Assembly: GCF_014490725.1 (NCBI RefSeq)
Contig: NZ_JACOQL010000004.1
Location: forward strand, 62,001 to 126,000
Source: Paracoccus amoyensis
GTDB lineage: Bacteria > Pseudomonadota > Alphaproteobacteria > Rhodobacterales > Rhodobacteraceae
Length of the DNA: 64,000 bases
Direction of reading: 5' to 3'
Shown: piece by piece, positions 25,333-40,384 of the stretch
How the letters are laid out: every line of letters begins with the position of its first letter
How positions within the stretch are numbered: the first letter of the stretch is position 1
Position numbers and translations under genes: made by a program
Notes under the pieces: generated by a model
The model's database searches: none
The model's input: only the letters and a program-made list of their open reading frames with translations
Told to the model about the DNA's origin: nothing

Positions 25333-26153
25333 TCACACCCTCCCCAATGCAAAGCCCTTGGCGATGTAGTTGCGGACGAACCAGATGACCAACGCGCCCG
25401 GAATGATCGTCAGGATACCCGCCGCCGCCAGCACGCCCCAATCCATGCCTGATGCGCTGACCGTGCGGGTCATCGTGGCCGCGATGGGCTTGGCGTTGAC
25501 CGAGGTCAGGGTGCGCGACAGCAGCAGTTCCACCCATGAGAACATGAAGCAGAAGAAGGCGGCGACGCCGATGCCGCTGGCGATCAGGGGCATGAAGATC
25601 TTCACGAAGAAGCGCGGGAAGGAATAGCCGTCGATATAGGCGGTCTCGTCGATCTCGCGCGGGACGCCGGACATGAAGCCTTCCAGAATCCAGACGGCGA
25701 GGGGGACGTTGAAGAGGCAGTGTGCCAAGGCGACGGCGATATGGGTGTCGAACAACCCGATGGACGAATAAAGCTGGAAGAAGGGCAGGGCAAAAACCGC
25801 CGCCGGGGCCATGCGGTTGGTCAGAAGCCAGAAGAACAGGTGCTTGTCGCCCAGAAACCGATAGCGCGAGAAGGCATAGGCCGCAGGCAGCGCCACGGTG
25901 ATCGAGATGACGGTGTTCATCACCACATAGATCATGCTGTTGACGTAACCCATATACCATGACGGATCGGTCAGGATGGTCTTGTAATTGGCCAGCGTCG
26001 GATTCTGCGGCCACAGGCTGAAAACGCCAAGAATTTCGCGATTGGTTTTCAGCGACATGTTCAGCAGCCAATAGATCGGCAGCATCAGGAACAGCAGATA
26101 CAGCGCCATCACGACGGCAGAGCCGCGCCCTTTGGATTCAGCGACAGCAGCCA

Positions 26154-26154
<1 letters not shown>
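25333..26154 (-). CDS. glpQ: Glycerol ABC transporter permease GlpQ
   Basis: The 273-residue MalG-type inner-membrane permease has six helices and the EAA-type coupling loop near residue 165 (EIDETAYIDGYSFPRFFVKIFMPL) that contacts the ATPases. The N-terminus (LLFLMLPIYWLLNMSLKTNREIL) is typical of the second permease of a carbohydrate-type importer. Its first base overlaps the last of glpP. It pairs with GlpP to form the glycerol channel. Confidence 0.9.
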
Positions 26155-27019
<865 letters not shown>

Positions 27020-27023
<4 letters not shown>

Positions 27024-28111
27024 GCGGCCCTTTCAGCTTTGGCGGGATCAACGCGCCAGTCATCGACATAAACATGGGTATGCGCCGGATCGGGAATGAT
27101 CCGGTTGGCGTCTGCGGGGATGGGCTGGCCTTCGGGGACGATCACGTTCACGTCCGCCGTGCCGACCTTGCCGCGCAGGATGCGGTGATGGCCGACATCC
27201 TCGATCCGACTGATCTGATAGGGCAGGCCGTCGTCGCCGGTGGACAGACGAAGGAATTCGGGACGGATGCCCAACTGCGTCTTGCCCGAGAGGGCACCAA
27301 AGCCGTGCATCAGCGCGATCTGCGCGCCTTCCACCGTGGCGATATTGCCGTTCACCTGCGCGTCGATGACATTCATGCCCGGTGAGCCGATGAAATAGCC
27401 GACGAAGGTGTGTTCCGGCGTGTCGAACAGCGCCTGCGGTGTGCCAGCCTGCACCACGCGGCCGTCATACATGACCACGACCTGATCGGCGAAGGTCAGG
27501 GCCTCGGTCTGGTCATGGGTGACATAGATCATCGTGTGGCCGAACTGGCGGTGCAGATCCTTCAACTGGGTCCGCAATTCCCATTTCATATGCGGGTCGA
27601 TGACGGTCAGCGGTTCGTCGAACAGGATCGCGTTCACGTCCTGGCGCACCATGCCACGGCCGAGGCTGATCTTTTGCTTGGCATCGGCGGTCAGTCCCTT
27701 GGCGCGGCGATCCAGAGTGTCGGTCATGCCGATCATCGCCGCCACCTCGGCCACACGCTTGGCGACATCGGCTTCGGCCATGCCGCGATTGCGCAGCGGA
27801 AAGGCAAGATTGTCGCGCACCGACATGGTGTCATAGACAACCGGAAACTGAAAAACCTGCGCGATGTTGCGTGCTGCCGTCGGCAGGTTGGTCACGTCCT
27901 GATCGCCAAACAGGATACGCCCCCGCGACGGCACCAAAAGGCCCGAGATGATGTTCAGCAGCGTCGATTTTCCACAGCCGGAACTGCCCAGCAGCGCATA
28001 GGCTCCGCCGTCCTGCCATGTCATGTTCATCGGTTTCAGGGCCCAGTCCGAATCCTTTGTCGGATTGGGCAGATAGGAATGCGCCAGATTTTCCAGAATG
28101 ATTTTTGTCAT
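27020..28111 (-). CDS. glpT: Glycerol ABC transporter ATP-binding protein GlpT
   Basis: The 363-residue ATPase with a C-terminal OB-type regulatory domain has Walker A LLGSSGCGKSTLL (about residues 37-49) and Walker B AILFDEPLTVIDPHMKW. Where the ABC signature LSGGQ is expected it reads GLTADAKQKISLGRGM, so the signature is degenerate. GlpS carries a normal signature, which suggests one weak and one strong ATP site in the GlpS-GlpT heterodimer. The symbol follows the Rhizobium glpSTPQV operon and is unrelated to the E. coli glycerol-3-phosphate antiporter of the same name. Confidence 0.88.
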
Positions 28112-29205
28112 GTGTTGCTTCCCTCTGGCATGATCCAGGCCGCAGCCGCGTAGGGCGCAGGTCTGGCCAGCGCACCATCGGGTGTGAACAGGTAGATATG
28201 CGCAGGATCGACCCAGGCGGTCAGCTGTTGTCCGGGTTCAAGCTGATGCACGCCGTCGACCAGACCGACCCACCGGTCGGTGCCATGATACAGATGCAGG
28301 AACGTGCGTGCGCCGGTGATTTCGGTCGTGTCCAGAACTGTCCGCAGGGCGATGGCGTCGCCCCTGCTTTCCGGCGACAGATGCGCAGGGCGGAACCCGG
28401 CAAGGTATTCGCCGTCCGGCAGGCCGCCAATGTCCCAGCCGGCATCGTCGATCATCGCACGGCCGTTTGCCACGCGCACCGTTTTGAAATTCATCGGCGG
28501 ATCGCTGAAAACCCGTGCGGTGATGGCGTCCTGAGGGGCACGATACCCCTGGGGTGTCGGGCCGAATTGCGTGACGCGGCCTTCCCACAGGGTCGCGGTA
28601 TTGCCACCCAGCAGTAAAGCTTCCTCGGGTTCGGTGGTGGCATAAACAAAAATCGCGCCCGATTCTTCGAAAATGCGCGGAATTTCTGCACGCAGTTCTT
28701 CACGCAGTTTGTAATCGAGGTTTGCCAGCGGTTCATCCAGCAAGACCAATCCGGCGCCTTTGACCAACGCGCGGGCCAAAGCGCAGCGTTGTTGCTGACC
28801 GCCCGAAAGCTCCAACGGTTTGCGCGACAGCATGGGCGTCAGGCGCATCATGTCGGCGGTTGCACGAACGCGGCGATCAATTTCGGCTTTGTCCACCCCC
28901 ATCAACCGCAAGGGCGAGGCGATGTTGTCGTAAACACTCATCGTGGGATAGTTGATGAATTGCTGATAGACCATCGCGACCTTGCGGTCCTGCACGCGCT
29001 GGTCAGTCACGTCTGCGCCGTTCCAGAACACGCGTCCCTCGGTTGGGCGATCAAGCCCGGCCATCAGCCGCATCAGGGATGTTTTGCCGGCAAGTGTGGG
29101 GCCAAGCAGAACGTTCATGCTGCCCGGCTGCAAGGTCAGGTCGGTCGGATGGATATGCACCCGACCGTCAACGGACTTCGATACACCGCGCAATTCCAGC
29201 GTCAT
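28108..29205 (-). CDS. glpS: Glycerol ABC transporter ATP-binding protein GlpS
   Basis: The 365-residue ATPase has Walker A LLGPTLAGKTSLMR (about residues 35-48), the signature LSGGQQQRCALARAL (about 138-152), Walker B LVLLDEPLANLDYKL, and a C-terminal TOBE-type domain. Two different ATPases in one importer is the defining feature of the glycerol system. It is the first clear gene of the operon; a small uncertain reading frame (29202-29474) overlaps its start by four bases. No glpD, glpK or glpR is in the window. Confidence 0.9.
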   Translation of the reverse strand: MTLELRGVSKSVDGRVHIHPTDLTLQPGSMNVLLGPTLAGKTSLMRLMAGLDRPTEGRVFWNGADVTDQRVQDRKVAMVYQQFINYPTMSVYDNIASPLRLMGVDKAEIDRRVRATADMMRLTPMLSRKPLELSGGQQQRCALARALVKGAGLVLLDEPLANLDYKLREELRAEIPRIFEESGAIFVYATTEPEEALLLGGNTATLWEGRVTQFGPTPQGYRAPQDAITARVFSDPPMNFKTVRVANGRAMIDDAGWDIGGLPDGEYLAGFRPAHLSPESRGDAIALRTVLDTTEITGARTFLHLYHGTDRWVGLVDGVHQLEPGQQLTAWVDPAHIYLFTPDGALARPAPYAAAAWIMPEGSNT

Positions 29206-29474
29206 GCGACGGTCCTCATCTTGGTCATCCGGTTCTCCAAAATCTTGGGCGATGCGTTGCGCTGCACGCTGTCAGGGGCGTGCCAAAGGTGTGTCAGGGT
29301 AGCGCAGGATTGGCTGTGGCGGATTTTGCCAAAAGCCTTGGCGATTGTGCGGAAAATGCGGGCGGGATTGCTGTCGGCATGCCGGATCGATGGCCGGTGG
29401 GCGACGATCCTCATGGCATATGCGCTGACGCTGACGCCACGTTCGGTCATGAAATGGCCGACGATATCCGACAT
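29202..29474 (-). CDS. Uncertain small reading frame ahead of glpS
   Basis: A 90-residue frame on the minus strand whose stop overlaps the glpS ATG as ATGA, the arrangement used throughout this operon. I recognise no domain; the sequence is rich in Arg and His with no membrane segment, and other frames in the same stretch are also open. It may be a real leader gene, the tail of a deleted regulator, or chance in GC-rich DNA. Low confidence. Confidence 0.2.
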   Translation of the reverse strand: MSDIVGHFMTERGVSVSAYAMRIVAHRPSIRHADSNPARIFRTIAKAFGKIRHSQSCATLTHLWHAPDSVQRNASPKILENRMTKMRTVA

Positions 29475-29819
29475 AAGCCCTCCTCAAAGCTGGGCTATCC
29501 GATCACGCTGGTGGGCGATGTGTCAACGGGAATTTTCGCTGATGCGCGTAAATATTCGAAATTTATAAAAACGCGCATTCAATTTACGCAAAGTTACTTT
29601 TGCGAAGATTTCAGCTCTCGGTGCATGTCTGAATCTGCGCCTATGATAGCATTGTTTTCAGATTTTTCGTGCAGCCTTTCGACAGGCCGCATCGGGACGA
29701 AATGACGGGCCTTGTTATTCCCTGTTCGGTGATAAGGCTTTCACCTTGTTGAGGCTTCATGTCTGCGCAATAGATATCTTGTTAGGGCAAACAGTAACGA
29801 TTCGACTTTGAGGGGCAGC
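29475..29819. other. AT-rich divergent promoter region, glp operon / glycogen operon
   Basis: No gene is seen; the AT content is clearly higher than in flanking genes. It contains an inverted repeat with arms ATGCGCGT (29542-29549) and ACGCGCAT (29571-29578) around an AT-rich centre, and a near-palindrome CGCAAAG-TTA-CTTTTGCG at 29587-29604. Both could be regulator sites for either operon. I could not define promoters with confidence. Confidence 0.45.
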
Positions 29820-31424
29820 ATGGCGGTGATGGATCAGGACTGGTGGCGGGGATCGGTGACCTATCAGATCTATCCGCGATCCTTCATGGATTCCAACGGA
29901 GATGGCATTGGCGACCTGACAGGAATTACCGAGCGGCTGGAATATGTGGCGGCGCTTGGCGTCGATGCAATCTGGCTGTCGCCGATCTTTACCTCACCGA
30001 TGAAGGACATGGGCTATGACGTTTCGGATTATACCGATGTCGATCCGTCCTTCGGCGATCTGGCCGGTTTCGATGCGCTGGTGGCCAAGGCGCATCAGCT
30101 GGGCCTGAAGGTCATTATCGATCAGGTCATCTCTCACTCATCCGACCAGCATCCGTTCTTTGCCCAATCCCGCAGCTCTCGGGATGATCCGAAAGCCGAT
30201 TGGTATGTCTGGGCCGAGCCGAACCCCGATGGCACGCCGCCGAACAACTGGCTGGCGATCTTTGGCGGCTCATCCTGGGAGTGGGATTCGCGCCGTCGGC
30301 AGTATTATTTCCACAACTTCCTGGCCTCGCAGCCGGACTGGAATTTCCACAACCCCGAGGTGCAGGACTACCTGCTGTCGACCATGCGGTTCTGGCTGGA
30401 GCGGGGCGTGGATGGGTTCCGGCTGGATACGGTGAACTATTATTTCCACGACAGGCTGTTGCGCGACAATGCCTGCAATTACCTGCCCTGGGCGCAGAGT
30501 GCGGTGAAGCCGGTGGATATGCAGTTCTGCCTGTTCTCCAAGAATCAGCCTGAAAATCTGGGCTTTCTGGAACGCATCCGTGCGCTGATGGATGAATACG
30601 ATGCCCGCGCCACCGTGGGCGAGGTCGGCGACAGCCACATGGCGATCAAGCTGATGGGTGAATATACCAGCGGCAAGCGCCTGCATATGGCCTATTCGTT
30701 CGAAATGCTTGGGCCCGATTTCACCGCCGCCCATTTCCGCAGCCGGATCGAGGCGTTTTTCAAAGGCGCGCCCGATGGCTGGCCCTGCTGGGCGTTTTCC
30801 AACCATGATGTGCCGCGCCATGTTGGGCGTTGGCTGCCGCATGCGGCCGATCAGGATGCACTGGCCAGGCAAGCGGCGGCGATGCTGCTGACCTTTGAAG
30901 GATCGGTCTGCCTGTATCAGGGCGAAGAATTGGGCCAAGTCGATACGGTTCTGGAATTTGATGAACTGACGGACCCCGATGGCATTACCTTCTGGCCCGA
31001 ATACAAGGGCCGCGACGGGTGCCGCACGCCGATGGCCTGGAATGCCAACGCCGCAAATGCGGGCTTTTCCAGGGCCAACAAGACATGGCTGCCGGTCAAG
31101 GCGCCGCAACAACGGCGGGCGGTTTCGGTCCAGGATGACGATCCCGACAGCGTGCTGAATTTCTATCGCCAGATGCTGGCCCTGCGAAAGTCCGAGGGCG
31201 ATCTGCGCGACGGCGACATCCGCTTTCTGGACCTGCCAGAGCCTGTCCTGGGATATGAACGCGGTGACGATTTCATCTGCCTGTTCAACCTGTCGGCTGG
31301 TTCCGTGGCCGCGCCAATCAGCGGCAAGTTCACGCCCTTGTTGACGCAGGCCGCCAAGATTGCCGATGATGAGATCGGCCTTGGGCCGAATGGATTTGTC
31401 ATTGCGCGAAAAGCGGGCGGCTAG
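29820..31424 (+). CDS. Alpha-glucosidase, GH13 family (oligo-1,6-/maltose-type)
   Basis: 534 residues. The GH13 (beta/alpha)8 barrel motifs are GDGIGDLTGI (region near residue 25), DQVISHSSDQH, GFRLDTVN (nucleophile Asp), VGEVGDS (acid/base Glu) and FSNHDVPRH (transition-state Asp). No signal peptide, so it is cytoplasmic. It hydrolyses alpha-glucosides and can feed or trim glycogen products. The ATG at 29820 follows GAGGGG; an upstream TTG is less likely. It is the first gene of a run with the glycogen genes, 86 bases ahead of glgB. Confidence 0.9.
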   Translation: MAVMDQDWWRGSVTYQIYPRSFMDSNGDGIGDLTGITERLEYVAALGVDAIWLSPIFTSPMKDMGYDVSDYTDVDPSFGDLAGFDALVAKAHQLGLKVIIDQVISHSSDQHPFFAQSRSSRDDPKADWYVWAEPNPDGTPPNNWLAIFGGSSWEWDSRRRQYYFHNFLASQPDWNFHNPEVQDYLLSTMRFWLERGVDGFRLDTVNYYFHDRLLRDNACNYLPWAQSAVKPVDMQFCLFSKNQPENLGFLERIRALMDEYDARATVGEVGDSHMAIKLMGEYTSGKRLHMAYSFEMLGPDFTAAHFRSRIEAFFKGAPDGWPCWAFSNHDVPRHVGRWLPHAADQDALARQAAAMLLTFEGSVCLYQGEELGQVDTVLEFDELTDPDGITFWPEYKGRDGCRTPMAWNANAANAGFSRANKTWLPVKAPQQRRAVSVQDDDPDSVLNFYRQMLALRKSEGDLRDGDIRFLDLPEPVLGYERGDDFICLFNLSAGSVAAPISGKFTPLLTQAAKIADDEIGLGPNGFVIARKAGG

Positions 31425-31510
31425 GGCAATGTGCGGATGATTGTTTTTTCGCCGCCATATCGCACCATGAATGACGTTGGAGTTTTGCAGTCTTTGGGAG
31501 AGGGTGACCT

Positions 31511-33694
31511 ATGATCCGATCGCAGCGTCCGCCCCATTTATCCGATGAGGCCATCCGCAGCCTGCTGGATGCGCACCACGGATCACCTTTCGACGCGCTT
31601 GGTCTGCACAAAAAGGACAGGCAGGTCTGGTTGACCGCGCTGGTTCCCGATGCCGACAAGCTGGAAGCGATCATCGGCAAGATGGTTGTCGAACTGCCCC
31701 GGATCGAAGGCGCGCTGTTCGGCGGCCCGATCCCGACCTCGAAAACGCCCTATCGATTGCGCGCCAGCTTTGACAATGGCGACAGCTGGGAGTTTGACGA
31801 CCCCTATCGCTTTGGCCCCGTCATGGGCGAGGTGGACCAGTATCTTATAGGCGAAGGCACGCATCGAGAGCTGTGGAAGGCGCTTGGCGCGCATCCTGTG
31901 ACGCATGAAGGTGTGGCTGGCACGCATTTCGCGGTTTGGGCACCGAATGCGGCGCGTGTTTCGGTCCTGGGGGACTTCAACCAATGGGACGGTCGCCGCA
32001 ACCCGATGCGTCGGGTCGGCAATACCGGCGTGTGGGAAATTTTCATGCCCGGTCTGGGCGATGGCACATCGTATAAATACGAGATTGCCGGTCAGAATGG
32101 CGCGATCCTTGAAAAGGCCGATCCTGTGGGTTTCGGATCGCAGCATCCGCCGGAAACTGCCTCTGTCGTGCGCGACATTTCCGGCTATGGCTGGACAGAT
32201 GATGAATGGATGGCCGTGCGGGGCGAACGCAATCGCCGCGATCAGCCGATCTCGATCTACGAAGTTCATTTGGGATCATGGCGCCGCACGGCGGAAAACC
32301 GGCCGCTCAGCTACAAGGAGCTGGCGACCGAGCTGGTGGACTATGCCAAATGGATGGGCTTCACCCATCTTGAATTCCTGCCGATCAGCGAATTTCCGTT
32401 TGATGGATCATGGGGTTATCAGCCGGTTGGCATGTATGCCCCGACCATTCGCTTTGGCCCTCCGCATGAATTTCGCGATCTGGTTCAGACGGCCCATGAT
32501 GCCGGTCTGGGCGTGCTGATTGACTGGGTGCCGGGGCATTTCCCGTCAGACGCGCATGGTCTGGCGCAGTTCGATGGGACGCATCTGTATGAACATTCCG
32601 ATCCGCGCGAAGGGTTTCATCAGGACTGGAACACCCTGATCTATAACTACGGCCGGACCGAGGTTCGCAATTATCTGGTCGCCAACGCACTGTATTGGCT
32701 AGAGGAATACCACATCGACGGGCTGCGCGTGGATGCCGTCGCCTCGATGCTGTATCGCGACTATTCCCGCAAGGATGGCGAATGGATTCCGAACCGCGAC
32801 GGCGGGCGCGAAAACTATGAAGCCATCGACTTCATGAAGGACATGAATGTCCAGACCTATGGCCGCGTCGATGGCATCATGACCGTGGCCGAGGAATCGA
32901 CCGCCTTTCCGGGCGTGACGACGCCGGTCGATGCGGGTGGCTTGGGTTTTGGTTTCAAGTGGAACATGGGGTGGATGAACGACACCCTGCGTTACATCGA
33001 AAAAGATCCGATCTATCGTTCCTATGATCATCACCTGATGACCTTCCCGATCGACTATTCCTTTTCCGAGAATTTCATCCTGCCGATCAGCCATGATGAG
33101 GTTGTTCATGGCAAGGGCAGCATGATCGACAAGATGCCCGGGAATGAGTGGGAGAAATTCGCCAATCTGCGCGCCTATTACGGCTTCATGTGGGGGCATC
33201 CGGGGAAGAAGCTGTTGTTCATGGGCTGCGAATTTGGTCAGTGGCAGGAATGGAACCACAATGTCTCGCTGGATTGGGATGCATTGCATGGTGAAAAGCA
33301 ACGCGGTTTGCAGGCCTTGGTGCGGGATCTGAACCTGATCTATCGCGACACGCCCGCGCTGTATCGACACGATTGCGATCCGTCCGGCTTCCATTGGATT
33401 GCCAATGATCCGCAGAAATCGACCATCTGCTTCGCCCGTTTTGGCGACGAAAACGATGCGCCGGTCGTCGTGGTTTGCAATTTTACCCCGGTCGAGCACC
33501 AAGGCTTTCGGCTGGGTGTTCCCGCTGCCGGGCACTGGCGCGAGGTGATGAACAGTGATGCCGCGACCTACGGGGGCGGGAATCGCGGCAATGCCGGTGG
33601 TGTCGCAAGCGAAGCGGTGGAATGGGATGGTCTTCTCGATTCCATCAGCATCACATTGCCGCCTTTGGCGACCTTGATTTTTCGTTTGGAATAG
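31511..33694 (+). CDS. glgB: 1,4-alpha-glucan branching enzyme GlgB
   Basis: 727 residues, full length. There is an N-terminal N1 and CBM48 pair (HHGSPFDALGLH near residue 22 and the GVAGTHFAVWAPNAARVSVLGDFNQWD block), then the GH13 barrel with VDYAKWMGFTHLEFLPI, GLRVDAVASMLYRDYS (nucleophile Asp), AEESTAFPGVT (Glu) and SHDEVVHGK (Asp). It introduces alpha-1,6 branches into glycogen. It starts after GGGAGAG. First of the five classical glycogen genes here. Confidence 0.97.
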   Translation: MIRSQRPPHLSDEAIRSLLDAHHGSPFDALGLHKKDRQVWLTALVPDADKLEAIIGKMVVELPRIEGALFGGPIPTSKTPYRLRASFDNGDSWEFDDPYRFGPVMGEVDQYLIGEGTHRELWKALGAHPVTHEGVAGTHFAVWAPNAARVSVLGDFNQWDGRRNPMRRVGNTGVWEIFMPGLGDGTSYKYEIAGQNGAILEKADPVGFGSQHPPETASVVRDISGYGWTDDEWMAVRGERNRRDQPISIYEVHLGSWRRTAENRPLSYKELATELVDYAKWMGFTHLEFLPISEFPFDGSWGYQPVGMYAPTIRFGPPHEFRDLVQTAHDAGLGVLIDWVPGHFPSDAHGLAQFDGTHLYEHSDPREGFHQDWNTLIYNYGRTEVRNYLVANALYWLEEYHIDGLRVDAVASMLYRDYSRKDGEWIPNRDGGRENYEAIDFMKDMNVQTYGRVDGIMTVAEESTAFPGVTTPVDAGGLGFGFKWNMGWMNDTLRYIEKDPIYRSYDHHLMTFPIDYSFSENFILPISHDEVVHGKGSMIDKMPGNEWEKFANLRAYYGFMWGHPGKKLLFMGCEFGQWQEWNHNVSLDWDALHGEKQRGLQALVRDLNLIYRDTPALYRHDCDPSGFHWIANDPQKSTICFARFGDENDAPVVVVCNFTPVEHQGFRLGVPAAGHWREVMNSDAATYGGGNRGNAGGVASEAVEWDGLLDSISITLPPLATLIFRLE

Positions 33695-33733
33695 TAATCG
33701 CCGCGCGGCGTCAACTTTTGGGGGAGAGTGCAA

Positions 33734-34993
33734 ATGGTGGGTGACAGAAGGCTGGGCCAGCGGTCGATGGCGTTTGTGCTGGCGGGGGGGCGTGGATCGC
33801 GCCTGATGGAATTGACCGACAGGCGGGTAAAGCCCGCCGTCCCGTTCGGGGGCAAGACACGGATTATCGACTTTGCCCTGTCGAACGCGCTGAATTCAGG
33901 CATTCGCAAGATGGCTGTGGCCACGCAATACAAGGCGCACAGCCTGATCCGACATTGCCAACGCGGCTGGAACTTTTTCCGGGCCGAGCGGAACGAGTTT
34001 CTGGACATCCTGCCCGCATCGCAGCGCATGGGCGAAGAAAACTGGTATCGCGGCACGGCGGACGCCGTCACGCAGAACATTGATATCGTTGACAGCTATG
34101 GCGTGGATTACATCGTCATTCTGGCGGGCGACCACATCTACAAGATGGATTACGAGTTGATGATCCATCAGCATGTTCAGGAACAGGCCGATGTAACCAT
34201 CGGCTGTCTGACGGTGCCGCGGATGGAGGCGACGGCCTTTGGCGTCATGGGGACGGACGCGGACGGGCGGATCACGTCCTTCCTTGAAAAGCCCGCCGAT
34301 CCGCCCGGTATTCCGGGGGATCCTGATAGGGCGTTGGCATCAATGGGAATTTATGTCTTTAACTGGCCATTCCTGCGGGAACTGCTGCTGAAAGATGCCG
34401 CCGATCCGAACTCGTCGCATGATTTCGGCAACGACCTGATCCCCGACATCGTCAAAAACGGCAAGGCCATTGCCCACCGCTTTGACGATTCCTGTGTGCG
34501 CGCTGAAGGGGCGCCGGTTTACTGGCGCGATGTCGGAACGGTCGATGCCTTCTGGCAGGCGAATATCGATCTGACCAACTTCACCCCGACGCTGGATCTG
34601 TGGGACCGCAACTGGCCGATCTGGACCTGTTCCGAAAGCGTGCCCCCGGCCAAATTCATCCATGACGAGGCGGATCGTCGCGGTGTCGCAATCTCGTCCA
34701 TGGTGTCGGGTGGCTGCATCATTTCAGGGACCGAGGTGCGCAATTCGCTGCTGTTCACCAATGTTCACACCAATTCCTATGCGGTGCTGGATCACGCCGT
34801 GGTTCTTCCCCGTGTGGTGGTTCACCGCTCGGCCCGGTTGCGCCGTTGCGTGATTGACAGCGGGGTCGAGATTCCGACCGGTCTGGTCGTCGGCGAAGAT
34901 CATGCCGATGATGCCAAATTCTTCCGCGTCTCGCCCAAGGGGATCACATTGATCACGCAGGACATGGTCGATAAATGGAAGGCAGCGCAGTAA
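33734..34993 (+). CDS. glgC: Glucose-1-phosphate adenylyltransferase GlgC
   Basis: The 419-residue enzyme makes ADP-glucose from ATP and glucose-1-phosphate, the committed step of glycogen synthesis. Nucleotidyltransferase loop [13 protein letters not shown] is near residue 15, with KPAVPFGGK just after, and a C-terminal left-handed beta-helix ([21 protein letters not shown]). The ATG at 33734 fits GGGGAGA six bases before it. The stop TAA overlaps the glgA ATG (TAATG), so the two are coupled. Allosteric control by glycolytic intermediates is usual for the family. Confidence 0.96.
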   Translation: MVGDRRLGQRSMAFVLAGGRGSRLMELTDRRVKPAVPFGGKTRIIDFALSNALNSGIRKMAVATQYKAHSLIRHCQRGWNFFRAERNEFLDILPASQRMGEENWYRGTADAVTQNIDIVDSYGVDYIVILAGDHIYKMDYELMIHQHVQEQADVTIGCLTVPRMEATAFGVMGTDADGRITSFLEKPADPPGIPGDPDRALASMGIYVFNWPFLRELLLKDAADPNSSHDFGNDLIPDIVKNGKAIAHRFDDSCVRAEGAPVYWRDVGTVDAFWQANIDLTNFTPTLDLWDRNWPIWTCSESVPPAKFIHDEADRRGVAISSMVSGGCIISGTEVRNSLLFTNVHTNSYAVLDHAVVLPRVVVHRSARLRRCVIDSGVEIPTGLVVGEDHADDAKFFRVSPKGITLITQDMVDKWKAAQ

Positions 34994-36412
34994 TGCAGGT
35001 TCTGTCGGTCACATCCGAATGCGCCCCCTTGATCAAGACGGGCGGCTTGGCCGATGTGGCCGGTGCCCTTCCGGGCGCGCTTGCACCGCTGGGCGTTCGG
35101 ATGCGGACGCTTTTGCCCGGCTATCCGGTCGTCATGCGCGCGCTGAAGGATGCCGTTTCGGTGGCGCATTTCGGTGACTGCTTTGGCGGCCCGGCGGATG
35201 TTCTGGCGGTTGAGGTGGCAGGTCTGGACCTGCTGATCCTTGATGCGCCGCATCTGTTCGACCGACCGGGTGGACCATATCTGAACCAGTCGGGCGGGGA
35301 TTGGGCTGACAATCCCGAACGCTTCGCGGCGCTCAGCTGGGCCGCGTCCGAAATTGCCAATGGCGCGATTGCGGATTGGCAGCCCGATCTGGTGCACGGG
35401 CATGACTGGCAGGGCGGGCTTGCGCCTTATTACATCGCCCGTTCGCCTGCTGCGGGGCAAGTGCGCACGGTGATGACCATTCACAACATCGCCTTTCAGG
35501 GGCTGGCCCCGGCGTGGAAGCAGGCTGCGCTGCGGATCAGCCCGACGGATTTCCATTCCGATGCGCTGGAATATTGGGGGCAGATCAGCACGCTGAAGGC
35601 GGGGCTGGTCTTTGCCGACCGGTTGACCACCGTATCGCCAACCTACGCCGAAGAGCTGATGACCCCGCAATTCGGGATGGGGCTGGAAGGGGTTTTGCGC
35701 GACCGGCGTGCGGATTTCGTCGGCATCCTGAACGGGATCGACGAAGACGTCTGGTCGCCTGCCGCTGACCCCGAGGTCAGGACTTACAAGCTGCCCAAGG
35801 GCAAAGCCGCGAACAAGGCCCTGCTGCGCGAAGAATTCGATCTGGCCGCGGCGGATGGCCCGCTATGCGTGGTCGTTTCGCGCCTCACGGAACAGAAGGG
35901 GCTGGACCTGCTGCTGCAAGCCCTGCCGACGTTGTTGGAGCGGGGTGGCCAACTGGCGTTGCTTGGAACGGGCGATCCGTGGCTGGAAGCCGCGTTCAAA
36001 CAGGCCGCCGGTCCGAATGTCGGCATCCGCATCGGCTATGACGAGGCGCTGTCGCACCGAATGATGGCCGGCGGCGATGCGATCCTTGTGCCGTCGCGGT
36101 TCGAACCCTGCGGCCTGACCCAGATGTATGGTCTGCGCTATGGCACGCTGCCTTTGGTGGCGCTGACGGGGGGGTTGGCCGATACGGTCATCCCGGCGAC
36201 GCCCGCCAGCATCAGTGCGGGTGTGGCGACGGGAATCCAGTTCTATCCTGTCAGTGTGGAAGCCTTGTCCAACGCACGAACAAGCTGTGTGATCTGTATG
36301 AACAGGCGGATCACTGGGCAACGATGCAGCGCAATGCTATGAGCCAGTCGGTTGGATGGGACAAATCCGCCGCCCTTTATGCGGCCTTGTATAAATCGCT
36401 GATGAACGACTG

Positions 36413-36413
<1 letters not shown>
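34993..36413 (+). CDS. glgA: Glycogen synthase GlgA, with a probable one-base frameshift near its end
   Basis: A GT5 glycosyltransferase that adds glucose from ADP-glucose. The ADP-glucose site KTGGLADV is at residues 16-23; DWQGGLAPYY, NIAFQG, NGIDEDVWSP and the late FEPCGLTQMYGLRYGTLPLV follow. The frame as given closes at 36342, but after ALSNA (about 36277) it stops resembling GlgA. GCACGAACAAG should be GCACTGAACAAG; with one T restored it reads LNKLCDLYEQADHWATMQRN, then MSQSVGWDKSAALYAALYKS, and closes at TGA 36411-36413, overlapping the glgX ATG (TGATG). That is the normal family ending. Real mutation or assembly error is open. Confidence 0.88.
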
Positions 36414-40179
<3,766 letters not shown>

Positions 40180-40208
40180 TTTTGCCGGTGACGCGGCACC
40201 ATGAAGGG

Positions 40209-40228
40209 CGGGCCAGCAGGTTGGCCCG
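40209..40228 (+). terminator. Possible terminator of the glycogen operon
   Basis: CGGGCCA and TGGCCCG form a 7-bp stem with a 6-base loop, 29 bases after pgm. No T-run follows. The rest of the 205-base gap to the next gene is AT-rich and probably holds the promoter of the molybdenum hydroxylase operon. Confidence 0.45.
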
Positions 40229-40384
40229 TCAACATCCGAATTGTATCGGATGTTCGACTATTCCTTTCAAATGTATTTCATATCAATAACTTACTGGACT
40301 CGTTCAGGCCGGCTTATCAAATCCATCTTGACGCGAGTGGTTCCTGCGCCATCATAAGAATACGCCCAGCTAACGAGGCCAGGT

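Noticed and set aside
29202-29474. glpR or glpD remnant ahead of glpS
   Set aside because: Expected by operon logic, but none of the three minus-strand frames shows a DeoR helix-turn-helix or a GlpD motif, so it is kept only as an uncertain frame.
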